A stretch of 59,509 bases of DNA, taken from Pseudomonadota bacterium. Lineage in GTDB: Bacteria > Desulfobacterota > Binatia > Bin18. Position numbers and translations under genes: made by a program. The stretch covers positions 1 to 59,509 of the forward strand of contig SYOC01000111.1 of NCBI GenBank assembly GCA_005804965.1. The letters are read 5' to 3'. A model generated the notes under the pieces. It was given only the letters and a program-made list of their open reading frames with translations. It was not told the origin of the DNA and did not search any database. Shown here piece by piece: positions 8,794 through 16,148 of this stretch (position 1 is the stretch's first letter; every line of letters starts with the position of its first letter).

Positions 8794-9363
8794 GTGACGG
8801 CAATACACGTGGCTCAACAACAAGAAGAACGGCAAGTGTTCGCAGACATCGTGACGTTGCATCAGCATGTCGTCTATCGCTACCTGCTACGCTTCACCGG
8901 CAACGTCCACGATGCGCAAGACCTTTTTCAAGATACGTTCTTACGTGCGCATCGTGCCTATGCCGCCTTGCCAGCGGATGCCGACGTGTGCGCCTGGCTC
9001 ATGCGTATCGCCATTAACCTTACGAAGAATTACATCCGTGATCGCCAACGCCGCAGGCGCGTTATGCTCGAACCTGTAGGAAAGAGGGCAGATGATGAAA
9101 TCCCAGAACCAAAAGACAATGCCGATACGGAGGGACTTATGATCTCGCGAGACATTGCACGTACCTTGCAAACTGCCATCGCCGCACTGCCTTTTCATCA
9201 GCGTGTGGCCTTCACCCAGCGACAGTTTGAAGGTCTCGAATATGCTACCATCGCTACCCATCTCGGATGTTCACAGGAGAGTGCCCGTGCTCACGTCTAT
9301 CAGGCGCTACGCAAGTTGCGCCTCGTCTTGGATGGCACCGATGCTCGGGAACAAAGAGGATAA
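8794..9363 (+). CDS. ECF-type RNA polymerase sigma factor
   Basis: 189-residue sigma-70 family protein with only regions 2 and 4. Region 2 covers about residues 17-85 (VYRYLLRFTGNVHDAQDLFQDTFLRAHR, then WLMRIAINLTKNYIRDRQRRRR). Region 4 covers about 125-175 (LPFHQRVAFTQRQFEGLEYATIATHLGCSQESARAHVYQALRKLR), including the HTH that reads the -35 box. The GTG at 8794 has no clear ribosome site; a second GTG at 8809 is possible. Its stop is only 4 bases before the ATG of the next gene, whose N-terminus is a zinc anti-sigma domain. The pair therefore has the layout of an ECF sigma and its cognate anti-sigma. The target regulon is unknown but may include the linked alkylation-repair gene. Confidence 0.9.
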   Translation: MTAIHVAQQQEERQVFADIVTLHQHVVYRYLLRFTGNVHDAQDLFQDTFLRAHRAYAALPADADVCAWLMRIAINLTKNYIRDRQRRRRVMLEPVGKRADDEIPEPKDNADTEGLMISRDIARTLQTAIAALPFHQRVAFTQRQFEGLEYATIATHLGCSQESARAHVYQALRKLRLVLDGTDAREQRG

Positions 9364-9367
9364 CATC

Positions 9368-10339
9368 ATGCCCACTATACATGCCCATTCCCTTCCCTGC
9401 GGGTTTACCGAAGATCTCTTGATCGCGGAGACTTTGGCAGAAACGACCCCTGCACTGAGCCAGCAAGTGGCTGCGCACCTTGCTAGTTGTGCTTCGTGTC
9501 GGACGTTGGTTGAACGCTATCGCGGCCTGCAAACGCATCTGCATACCTTGGCGGCAACCGACAATGCTCAGCGCGGCCTTCCACAAGCACGCCAACGGTT
9601 GGATGCCCAGTTAGCCCTGCATACGCGCCCACGACTGCAAGTGGAAATCTGGCATTCGCCGGTAGGCGATTTGCGGATCGGACGAACAGCGAAAGGTGTT
9701 GCCCTCGTCGAGTTCGTGCGACCCGACGAGCAGACCGTCGTCCCCACACAGCGGTGGAACGAGTTCACGCTTGAAAACGGCGGATTAGAGGTGCAAACCT
9801 TGATCGGACAACTCGAAGGCTATTTCGATGGCCAGACGCAGGACCTCGCCTGGCACGTCGATGACGTGTTTATGCGCAGCGACTTTCAGCGGACAGTGCT
9901 GCATGCCACGGCGGAAGTGCCCTACGGTACGGTGGTGACGTACCAAGCCATTGCCGACACTATCGGCCAGTCGAAAGCTGTCCGCGCTGTTGCTCAAGCA
10001 TTGCGTCATAATCCCGTGCCCATCCACATTCCCTGTCACCGCGTCATCGGCAGCGACGGCGCGCTGACCGGCTATGCCGGTAATCTGGTCGACATCAAGA
10101 AAAAAATTCTGGAACTGGAAGGGATCCCTGTCGTTGCCACCGACAAAGGACTCGCCATTGCCCGAGGGCAGATGTACATCGGCTGGCGGCGCGACCGGTA
10201 TTTTTGTCTGCCGCGCTGCACCACGTTGAAAGAACAGTCGGCTGGAGATCGTGCTTTCATTGCTTCACGTACACGTGCCGAAGCGATGGGCTATCGGCCA
10301 TGCGACGTGTGTCATCCGGATCTTCAACTTTTTTCGTAA
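9368..10339 (+). CDS. Anti-sigma zinc finger fused to O6-alkylguanine transferase and Ada methyl-acceptor domain
   Basis: 323-residue three-domain protein. The ATG at 9368 is used because the ORF-track start lies inside the sigma gene; AAAGAGGA precedes it. Residues 11-60 form a zf-HC2/ZAS anti-sigma domain (Cys11, then His37-x3-Cys41-x2-Cys44). Residues about 90-250 are an MGMT domain with the alkyl-acceptor Cys223 in IPCHRV and the preceding PYGTVVTYQAIA helix. Residues about 268-318 match the Ada N-terminal zinc domain: Cys280, Cys284, Cys312 and Cys315 reproduce the spacing of E. coli Ada Cys38/42/69/72. The AraC-type HTH of Ada is absent. Inferred role: repairs O6-alkylguanine and, when methylated, releases the sigma factor. 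No transmembrane helix is present. The coupling mechanism is untested. Confidence 0.87.
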   Translation: MPTIHAHSLPCGFTEDLLIAETLAETTPALSQQVAAHLASCASCRTLVERYRGLQTHLHTLAATDNAQRGLPQARQRLDAQLALHTRPRLQVEIWHSPVGDLRIGRTAKGVALVEFVRPDEQTVVPTQRWNEFTLENGGLEVQTLIGQLEGYFDGQTQDLAWHVDDVFMRSDFQRTVLHATAEVPYGTVVTYQAIADTIGQSKAVRAVAQALRHNPVPIHIPCHRVIGSDGALTGYAGNLVDIKKKILELEGIPVVATDKGLAIARGQMYIGWRRDRYFCLPRCTTLKEQSAGDRAFIASRTRAEAMGYRPCDVCHPDLQLFS

Positions 10340-10365
10340 ATCTCTCATTTCTATAGGAGGACGTT

Positions 10366-10758
10366 ATGGCAGGACGTATTGACCACACCATTATCGCCGT
10401 CAACCGCTACGAACAGGCGTGTCAGTTTTATGCGTGGCTGATGCCGAAGATTGGCTATCCGCAGATGCATGACTATGGCGTAACACGGGGGTGGGCGGCG
10501 GACTCGGGCAGTTTCTGGATCAAGCAAGCCGGGGCGCAATTCGCCAGTGACACTTTTCACAAAGATCGCGTCGGGCTGTGCGAAATCGCTTTTCGTGCAG
10601 ATAATCGCGCACAGATCGACGAACTCGCCCAAGGCATCGTCGCCAACGGCGGCACGATTCTCGACCCACCGCGCGAGTACGACTACGTCCCCGGCTACTA
10701 CGCGGTCTTCTTTGCCGACCCGGACGGTATCAAGCTCGAGTTTGTTCATATGCCTTGA
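10366..10758 (+). CDS. VOC (glyoxalase/dioxygenase-fold) protein
   Basis: 130-residue vicinal-oxygen-chelate protein. It starts with GRIDHTIIAVNRYEQACQFY, the first beta-alpha-beta module with a metal-binding His near residue 6. It ends with YYAVFFADPDGIKLEFVH, the usual second-module end with the metal-binding Glu. The full length is typical for a single-domain VOC enzyme. An ATAGGAGG site precedes the ATG. It begins 26 bases after the anti-sigma/MGMT/Ada gene and is probably cotranscribed with it, so it may belong to the same stress regulon. Whether it is a lyase, isomerase, dioxygenase or resistance protein cannot be read from the sequence. Confidence 0.85.
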   Translation: MAGRIDHTIIAVNRYEQACQFYAWLMPKIGYPQMHDYGVTRGWAADSGSFWIKQAGAQFASDTFHKDRVGLCEIAFRADNRAQIDELAQGIVANGGTILDPPREYDYVPGYYAVFFADPDGIKLEFVHMP

Positions 10759-10821
10759 AGCCAAGCGCGTTTGTAACAAGAGTCCCCGGGGCGCGGTGCG
10801 CCGTGCCCCTCGTCCCAGGGG

Positions 10822-10959
10822 ATGCATAACAAAATCCTGGATTCCGGGTCGCGGCCTGCGGCCTTGCCCGGAATGACGAATGCGGCAGGGCCGTCATTCC
10901 GGCGCAAGCCGGAATCCAGGGAGAGTTTGAGAAGGCTTTTGCCAAGAAATCGTTATGCG
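10822..10959 (+). repeat. Composite palindromic repeat, copy A
   Basis: This element of about 138 bp begins with GCATAAC and ends with GTTATGC. Inside are two REP-like hairpins: TGGATTCCGG...CCGGAATGAC and GTCATTCCGG...CCGGAATCCAGG. The tail reads GCTTTTGCCAAGAAATCGTTATGC. The same arrangement recurs at 15952-16140, 47091-47163 and, in the opposite orientation and almost complete, at 47523-47656. It lies between the VOC gene and the lipoprotein gene. Confidence 0.85.
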
Positions 10960-11017
10960 CCTCGTCCCAGGGAGACGTTTGCCGCCGAGGAAAGTTCGTG
11001 CTTTGATATCAACCACC

Positions 11018-11893
11018 ATGAAGCACAACATCACCTTGGTCCCAGTAACAGCGGCCCTCCTCCTCGGGTGTGTTTTTCTGGTCAGTTGCCAGCGCTCTCA
11101 GCCGACTGCACGAGTCGCCTCCTCATCTGAGCAGCCAGACGTAACCATTCCTGACGATCTCCAAGAAACGGTCAACACGCTCATCCCCGCAGTAGAGACC
11201 CTCGATATCCCCAGCATCTTGAGTGCCTATGCCAAGGATTTCGTCAGTGGCACGAGACGTGACCGGGACAATGTGCGCGACGTGTTTGCGCGACTCAAAG
11301 AGAATCACGTCACACTCCAAGTGGAGCAGACCACGTTCGAGAAAGTCACCGCGACCGAGGCGCAGCTCCGTACCCAACTGCGTCTCCGCTACAACGACCG
11401 GTTCCGCGATTTGGGAGAAGGCGAAGTGGTGGTAACCGACGTGCTGCGCCACTTCTTGCGCAAAGAAGAACAGGGCTGGAAAATTTATACCGACGAACGC
11501 CTCTCCACCTATCGCGAAGGTCGTTTCGGTCAGCAACCGCCCAATGCCAAGCTTGAGGTTCCGGAGCATTTGCCCACCAATCTTGCGTATCCTGTCACCG
11601 TGACCGTCCCGCGCGAGCGCAATGTGGATTATCAAGTGATGGTGGGGAACTACGCCGAAGACCCAGCCATTCTTCCGCCTCCCGACATCGTCACTTCCCT
11701 GCCGGAAGATGGGGTACTGCACGCGAACTTGCTACCCAACCCACAAGGGCGCAGTGAGATGGTGCGCATCACCATCATTGCTGCAACACCGGACGGCCAA
11801 TGGGTTGGGGCGACTACGATCTCGAAGTTTGTTCCTCGCGCCACGTCGGCAACAAAGCCGGGAGAGGCTGAGGAAGAACACGAACTCATTTGA
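11018..11893 (+). CDS. Putative lipoprotein with NTF2-like central region
   Basis: 291 residues from the ATG at 11018; the upstream ORF-track start reads through the repeat element. The N-terminus has a signal peptide ending in a lipobox (LVSC at about residues 23-26), so the protein is expected to be lipidated. Residues about 50-160 (TLDIPSILSAYAKDFVSG, VLRHFLRKEEQGWKIYTDERL) look like an NTF2/SnoaL-type alpha+beta barrel. The C-terminal part is beta-rich (VTVTVPRERNVDYQVMVGNY) and ends in an acidic tail. The function is unknown. It is followed 28 bases later by a SnoaL gene and then the ATL gene, all on the same strand, which suggests one operon. Confidence 0.65.
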   Translation: MKHNITLVPVTAALLLGCVFLVSCQRSQPTARVASSSEQPDVTIPDDLQETVNTLIPAVETLDIPSILSAYAKDFVSGTRRDRDNVRDVFARLKENHVTLQVEQTTFEKVTATEAQLRTQLRLRYNDRFRDLGEGEVVVTDVLRHFLRKEEQGWKIYTDERLSTYREGRFGQQPPNAKLEVPEHLPTNLAYPVTVTVPRERNVDYQVMVGNYAEDPAILPPPDIVTSLPEDGVLHANLLPNPQGRSEMVRITIIAATPDGQWVGATTISKFVPRATSATKPGEAEEEHELI

Positions 11894-11921
11894 CCATGCA
11901 AGCGACGGAAAGGGGACTGTT

Positions 11922-12332
11922 ATGATGACCGCCAATAAAATGCTCGTGCGCCGGTATTTCGAGGAAGTCTTGAGCGCTGGCAATCTGGCCCTCATCGATA
12001 CACTGATCTCTCCCTCGTATGTCAGCCATTATCCCGCCGGGTACGAACTCGGCGGTGGCCCGGAAGATGTGCGGCAGATTGTCACCAGCGTGCGCCGTGC
12101 GTTTCCCAACGTGCATTTCACCGTCGAGGACGTGATTGCAGAGGACGATACAGTCGTGTGCCGCTGGACGTTCCGTGGTGAACAAGAAGGCGACTTCATG
12201 GGCATTCCCGCCTCGGGCAAGAAAGCTACGGTGATGGGCATCGCAGTCTACCGGGTGGCAAACGGTCAGATTGTCGAAGCGTGGTTTACCTGGGATGCAC
12301 TTGGGCTGATGCGTCAGCTCGACGAAGAATAA
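11922..12332 (+). CDS. SnoaL-like ester cyclase-family protein
   Basis: 136-residue single-domain protein of the SnoaL-like/NTF2 superfamily. From the double ATG at 11922 it reads NKMLVRRYFEEVLSAGNLALIDTLISPSYVSH. It continues with a GGGPEDVRQIVTSVRRAFPNVHFTVEDVIAEDDTVVCRWTFRG block and ends with VEAWFTWDALGLMRQLD. These are the standard blocks of proteins annotated as ester cyclase or SnoaL-like polyketide cyclase. The catalytic role of most such stand-alone members is unknown. It sits 15 bases before the ATL gene. The 71 residues added upstream in the ORF track overlap the lipoprotein gene and are not used. Confidence 0.82.
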   Translation: MMTANKMLVRRYFEEVLSAGNLALIDTLISPSYVSHYPAGYELGGGPEDVRQIVTSVRRAFPNVHFTVEDVIAEDDTVVCRWTFRGEQEGDFMGIPASGKKATVMGIAVYRVANGQIVEAWFTWDALGLMRQLDEE

Positions 12333-12347
12333 TCTCCACCTCTTTGT

Positions 12348-12764
12348 ATGGCTCGCCACACACTCGTTTCGCCGCGTGGCCTCCGAGCGAAAGCCACTGC
12401 GGCGGCGCAACAGCCGCGTTTCTTTGCTTATGTCTATCGACTGGTCGCGCAAGTACCGAAAGGCACAGTCGTGACTTATGGACAGGTGGCCGCATTACTC
12501 GGCGCACCCCGCGCCGCGCGTGCCGTCGGCACGGCGTTACGTCATTTGCCGCCGCAGTTAGTGGGCACAATTCCCTGGCAGCGGGTCATCAACGCCTCCG
12601 GCGGCATCAGCTTTCGTGGCGATGTTATCCGCGTCGAGGAGCAGCGCTGGCTCTTGGAGAACGAAGGCATTGAGTTTAATCGTCACGGCAAAGTCGATCT
12701 GAAAACCCAACGCTGGGCTGGTCCGAAAAAGTGGCGCGTGCCACAGTGGAAGGGGAAGGTGTAG
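12348..12764 (+). CDS. atl: Alkyltransferase-like protein (ATL)
   Basis: 138-residue homologue of the MGMT DNA-binding domain in which the alkyl-acceptor Cys is replaced by Trp: IPWQRV (Trp77) in place of IPCHRV. The preceding VPKGTVVTYGQVAALLG and ARAVGTALRHLP segments are the MGMT HTH and recognition helix. ATL proteins bind O6-alkylguanine without removing the group and flag it for nucleotide-excision repair. The C-terminal extension (LLENEGIEFNRHGKVDL) is common in the family. Its closeness to a catalytic MGMT fusion and an ECF sigma factor suggests a local alkylation-damage set. It ends at a strong hairpin shared with the convergent oxidoreductase. Confidence 0.9.
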   Translation: MARHTLVSPRGLRAKATAAAQQPRFFAYVYRLVAQVPKGTVVTYGQVAALLGAPRAARAVGTALRHLPPQLVGTIPWQRVINASGGISFRGDVIRVEEQRWLLENEGIEFNRHGKVDLKTQRWAGPKKWRVPQWKGKV

Positions 12765-12773
12765 GTTCTACCC

Positions 12774-12794
12774 GGGCGGCTCGGCGAGCCGCCC
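12774..12794. terminator. Bidirectional hairpin between atl and the quinone oxidoreductase
   Basis: GGGCGGCTC and GAGCCGCCC form a perfect 9-bp GC-rich stem with a 3-base loop in the 52-base space between two convergent genes. No long T tract follows, but position and strength support a transcription end on both strands. Confidence 0.65.
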
Positions 12795-12816
12795 TACCTT
12801 TGGAAGAACGACAGGA

Positions 12817-13785
12817 TTACGGAATCAATACCAATTTCCCCACCGATCCGCGCGATTCCATATGGCGATGCGCTTCTGGTGCCTCGGCCATCGGGTAGCT
12901 CTTGCCGATCAGCATTTTCAGTTTGCCTTCTTTCATCAGTTGAAACGCCTTATCAACGCCAGCCTGATGTTTGTCTGGCATCGACGACACGGTGTAGAGC
13001 ACGAAGCCGCTGACTTTGGTCGATTTCTGGAACAGCGACATCAAGTTCACCGGATCAGGAATCCCGCCAGCGCGACCGTACAGAATCAAATGGCCGAACG
13101 GTGCCAAGCACTTCAAGCCTTTTTCTAAGGTCGGTTTGCCGACCGCGTCAAGAATCAAGTCCGCACCTTTGTTGTCAGTGAGTTTCATGACCTCATCGGC
13201 AAAGTCCGTGCTGGCGTAATTCACGACTTCGTCAGCACCATACTGCTTCACCAAATCGAACTTACTGTTGCTTGAGACCGTGCCAATCACCCGTGCCCCA
13301 GCCGCCTTGGCAATCTGCACGGCGACAATCCCGACGCCACCCGCAGCGGAATGCACCACCACCGTTTGCCCTGGCGTGGTGGTGTGCGAGGTATGCAGCA
13401 TGTGGTAGGCCGTGAGCGTCTGAATGGGAAACGCGACGCCATCTTCGTAGCCCACGTGGTCCGGCAGCGGAATGACTTGCGCCGCCGACACTGTGCAATA
13501 CTCGGCGTAGGTTTTGGTGCCGATGGCCGTGACGCGCATCCCTGGCTTGAGATGGGTGACGCCTTCGCCAACGGCATCTACCACTCCAGCGGCTTCCAGC
13601 CCGGGGATGTCCGGCAGATTCGGCTTCATCAGGTATTGGCCTTGACGGAAGAGGGTGTCAGCGAAGTTGATGCCCGACGCATGCACTTTGATGCGCACCC
13701 AACCTTTACGCGGTTCCGGCACGGGCGCTTCGCCGACCTTGAGGACTTCGGGTCCTCCGAGTTCGTGAAACATGACGGCTTTCAT
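12817..13785 (-). CDS. Zinc-independent quinone oxidoreductase (MDR family)
   Basis: 322-residue NADPH:quinone reductase-like medium-chain reductase. It begins MKAVMFHELGGPEVLKVGE, has the GroES-like half through about residue 120, and carries the NAD(P) site VVHSAAGGVGIVAVQIAKAAGARVIG at about 145-170. The structural and catalytic zinc ligands of alcohol dehydrogenases are absent, as expected for QOR. An AAGGAGG site precedes the ATG. Likely reactions are reduction of quinones or alpha,beta-unsaturated carbonyls, and the true substrate is unknown. It is 79 bases upstream of no further minus-strand partner; the dehydrogenase further along ends at 13865. Confidence 0.9.
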   Translation of the reverse strand: MKAVMFHELGGPEVLKVGEAPVPEPRKGWVRIKVHASGINFADTLFRQGQYLMKPNLPDIPGLEAAGVVDAVGEGVTHLKPGMRVTAIGTKTYAEYCTVSAAQVIPLPDHVGYEDGVAFPIQTLTAYHMLHTSHTTTPGQTVVVHSAAGGVGIVAVQIAKAAGARVIGTVSSNSKFDLVKQYGADEVVNYASTDFADEVMKLTDNKGADLILDAVGKPTLEKGLKCLAPFGHLILYGRAGGIPDPVNLMSLFQKSTKVSGFVLYTVSSMPDKHQAGVDKAFQLMKEGKLKMLIGKSYPMAEAPEAHRHMESRGSVGKLVLIP

Positions 13786-13864
13786 GGGTTCCTCCTTGCG
13801 ATTGATTGTGCTGCCCCTGTCCTAGCCGAAGGAAGAAAGTGACGGAAGGGCGGCGGAGAGTCGC

Positions 13865-14746
13865 TCAACGCCGTAACGCACCGTCACGGGCAATGGCTTC
13901 AATGACTTCACGCATGGTCCAGTCTTGCTCGCCGCGCTCAGGATGGCGCTCAGCCAGCCGCAGCTTCCCCACGGCAGCCAGCGTATCGCGTGCCCCGCTC
14001 GCCATGACGGACGAGAACCCGTAATGCTCCAACATGTCGGCCAGCTCGGCCATTTCATCTGCACGCCGCGCGGCATGTAGCGGATAGGTTGGCACCAGCC
14101 ATTCCAGCGCCTGCATGATTCCTGGCAGCAGCGCGGTATAGGTCTGGAGCAAACCATCAAGAAACCCGAACTCCTTCCCTGCTGCTGTCAGTTCGAAAAG
14201 CAACGCCGCCAGCCCTTTATTCAAGCCGGAAAAAGCAATCTTGAACGCTGAGGCTTGTCCGATGCGGTCTCCTAGTTGGTGGGTTTTGATCGACGTGCCA
14301 ATGCACTCCTCGAAGCGTTGAGCATCAGGTCCGCTCACGTGAAAAGTGCAGCGTCCTCGGACATCGCGTGCCGGGCCGATAATGCACGCATCCAAATAAG
14401 GAATCCCGGCTTGCGTGATGATGGCCCCGACTTCTTGCGTCGTCATCGGCGAGATCGCGTTGGCATCGACGTACAGCGGCGGATGAGCGAGATGTGCGGC
14501 CGCCGCAGCAAAGTCGGTAGCCACGGCAATGGCTGCTGCGGGAGGAATGATCGAAATGACAAGGTCGGCGCGTTCACACACGTGCCGCAGTGAGTCGAGC
14601 ACCTCAATCGTCGTGCTGGCGGCGAGTCGTCGGGTACGTTCGCTGCGGCCAGCCAGCGTGGTCACCACTGAGAAGCCGTCTTCGAGCAAAACCCGCGCAA
14701 CATTGTGACCCATGTCGCCGGGATACAGAATGCCGATGGTGGGCAT
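13865..14746 (-). CDS. 6-phosphogluconate-dehydrogenase-like NAD(P) oxidoreductase (DUF1932 type)
   Basis: 293-residue beta-hydroxyacid-dehydrogenase-like protein. The Rossmann motif GILYPGDMGHNVARVLLEDG is at the N-terminus, in a G-x-x-x-x-G-x-x-x form common in the DUF1932 branch. The middle shows VDANAISPMTTQEVGAII, and the C-terminal helices carry the conserved Lys region (ASAFKIAFSGLNKGLAALLFEL), matching the catalytic Lys in an SxxKxxxxG-like context. An AAAGGAGG site precedes the ATG. This family is related to 3-hydroxyisobutyrate dehydrogenase, but DUF1932 members have no settled substrate. It is divergent from the methyltransferase at 14880. Confidence 0.82.
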   Translation of the reverse strand: MPTIGILYPGDMGHNVARVLLEDGFSVVTTLAGRSERTRRLAASTTIEVLDSLRHVCERADLVISIIPPAAAIAVATDFAAAAAHLAHPPLYVDANAISPMTTQEVGAIITQAGIPYLDACIIGPARDVRGRCTFHVSGPDAQRFEECIGTSIKTHQLGDRIGQASAFKIAFSGLNKGLAALLFELTAAGKEFGFLDGLLQTYTALLPGIMQALEWLVPTYPLHAARRADEMAELADMLEHYGFSSVMASGARDTLAAVGKLRLAERHPERGEQDWTMREVIEAIARDGALRR

Positions 14747-14879
14747 GCAGTTCCTCCTTTATCGAGCGTGGTGGCTTGGCAGTATAACCGATGCCCCTGC
14801 CAGCGCGAGAACCACCCTGTGGCGTTGCTTTTCTTCAGGTACTGTGGCACGGGCTAAGACAAAAGAAGGAGGACCCTCT

Positions 14880-15935
14880 GTGGATAAAGCCAAACGCGAA
14901 AAATTTCTCAAACAACTGATGGGTCATGTTAGCGGTGCCGCGCTGTCGGGCATGATCTATGTCGGCGACCAAGTCGGACTATTCAAAGCCATGGCAGGTG
15001 CCGGCGGCCTCACGAGTGCAGAGGTTGCCACCAAAGCCGGCTTGCAGGAACGCTATGTCCGTGAGTGGCTGTCGGCGATGGCTGCTGCCGGCATCGTCGA
15101 GTATGACGCTGGCAGCGAGCGCTTTACGTTTCCCGAAGAGCACGCCGCGCTGCTGGCCGATGACAATAGCCCCAGTTTTCTCGGTGGATTGGTGCAGAGC
15201 ACCATCGTCATGCTGCGGGCCGCGCCACGTGTCGCCGAATCTTTCGTGCATGGCGGCGGTGTGCCGTTTGTAGAATACGGCAAAGAGCATGTCGCGGCGA
15301 TTGATCGCGGCAACCGACCGCAATACCAGTTCCATCTGGTGAAACGTTGGCTGCCTGCCATGCCTGATGTCGTGGAGCGTTTGGAAGCCGGGGCGGAAGC
15401 CGCAGATATCGGTTGTGGCAGCGGCTACCCGAGTATCCTGATGGCGCAAGCCTTTCCCAACTCGCGCTTCTACGGGTTTGATGTCAGCGAAGAATCGCTT
15501 GACCGTGCCCGCACTGATGCCCACAGCAAAGGCGTGGCCGACCGCGTCGAGTTCCAGCGGGTCTCGGCGACCGAGCTGCCGGAAACGCGCAAGTTTGCCT
15601 TCATTTCATCGTTTGATGCGATTCACGACATGGTGGACCCACGTGGTGCCTTGCGTGGCATTCGTCGAGCGCTGGCCGACGACGGCGTGTACATGATGGT
15701 CGAGCCGCGCTCCGGCGACACGCTGAGCGAGAACCTCAACGGGCAAGGTGCGCTGATGTATTCGATGAGCACGCTCCACTGCATGACCGTGTCGCTCGCT
15801 CATGGTGGTGAAGGCATCGGCACGGCCATCGGGCAGAACAAAGTGCAGGAATTAGCCGACCAAGCTGGGTTCTCCCGCGTACGCCGTCTACCCATTGAGC
15901 ACTTGGCACAAGCGTTCTACGAACTGCGTCCGTAG
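14880..15935 (+). CDS. Class I SAM-dependent methyltransferase with N-terminal winged helix
   Basis: 351 residues from the GTG at 14880, chosen because AAGAAGGAGG lies just upstream; the ORF-track start has no such site. Residues about 15-90 are a winged-helix dimerisation domain (VGDQVGLFKAMAGAGGLTSAEVATKAGLQERYVREWLSAMAA). The SAM site follows at AADIGCGSGYPSILMAQAFPNSRFYGFDVS. This is the layout of O-methyltransferase-like proteins such as Rv2258c. The product has no biosynthetic neighbours, so its substrate is open. A palindromic repeat follows the stop. Confidence 0.87.
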   Translation: MDKAKREKFLKQLMGHVSGAALSGMIYVGDQVGLFKAMAGAGGLTSAEVATKAGLQERYVREWLSAMAAAGIVEYDAGSERFTFPEEHAALLADDNSPSFLGGLVQSTIVMLRAAPRVAESFVHGGGVPFVEYGKEHVAAIDRGNRPQYQFHLVKRWLPAMPDVVERLEAGAEAADIGCGSGYPSILMAQAFPNSRFYGFDVSEESLDRARTDAHSKGVADRVEFQRVSATELPETRKFAFISSFDAIHDMVDPRGALRGIRRALADDGVYMMVEPRSGDTLSENLNGQGALMYSMSTLHCMTVSLAHGGEGIGTAIGQNKVQELADQAGFSRVRRLPIEHLAQAFYELRP

Positions 15936-15951
15936 AGTAAATCGCGGGTTG

Positions 15952-16140
15952 GGCGGGAATGACGACGGAACGCGCGAAATTTGGTCATTCCCGCGCACGC
16001 GGGAATCCAGGGTTTTGCTCCTGGATTCCGGGTCTCGCAGTGCTCGCCCGGAATGACGAATGCGACAGGGCCGTCGTTCCGGCGCACGCGGGAATCCAGA
16101 GAGAGGTTAAGAAGGCTTTTGCCAAGAAATTGTTATGCAC
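15952..16140 (+). repeat. Composite palindromic repeat, copy B (three hairpin modules)
   Basis: Three successive REP-like modules are visible. The first is GCGGGAATGACG...GGTCATTCCCGCGCACGCGGGAATCCAGG. The second is TGGATTCCGGGTCTCGCAGTGCTCGCCCGGAATGACG. The third is TCGTTCCGGCGCACGCGGGAATCCAG, with the shared tail GGCTTTTGCCAAGAAATTGTTATGCA. It fills the space between two convergent methyltransferase genes and could act as a terminator for both. The ATTCCC-N8-GGGAAT core resembles the dRS3 repeat of Neisseria, but relatedness is not claimed. Confidence 0.85.
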
Positions 16141-16148
16141 CCGCGCCC

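Noticed and set aside
9155-9367. Extra 71 codons before the anti-sigma/MGMT/Ada start
   Set aside because: They lie inside the sigma gene in another frame and would break the start of the zinc finger; the ATG at 9368 has a ribosome site.
10730-10945. ORF with the peptide SPWIPACAGMT
   Set aside because: This is a translation of the composite repeat, which gives the same spurious peptide in many genomes.
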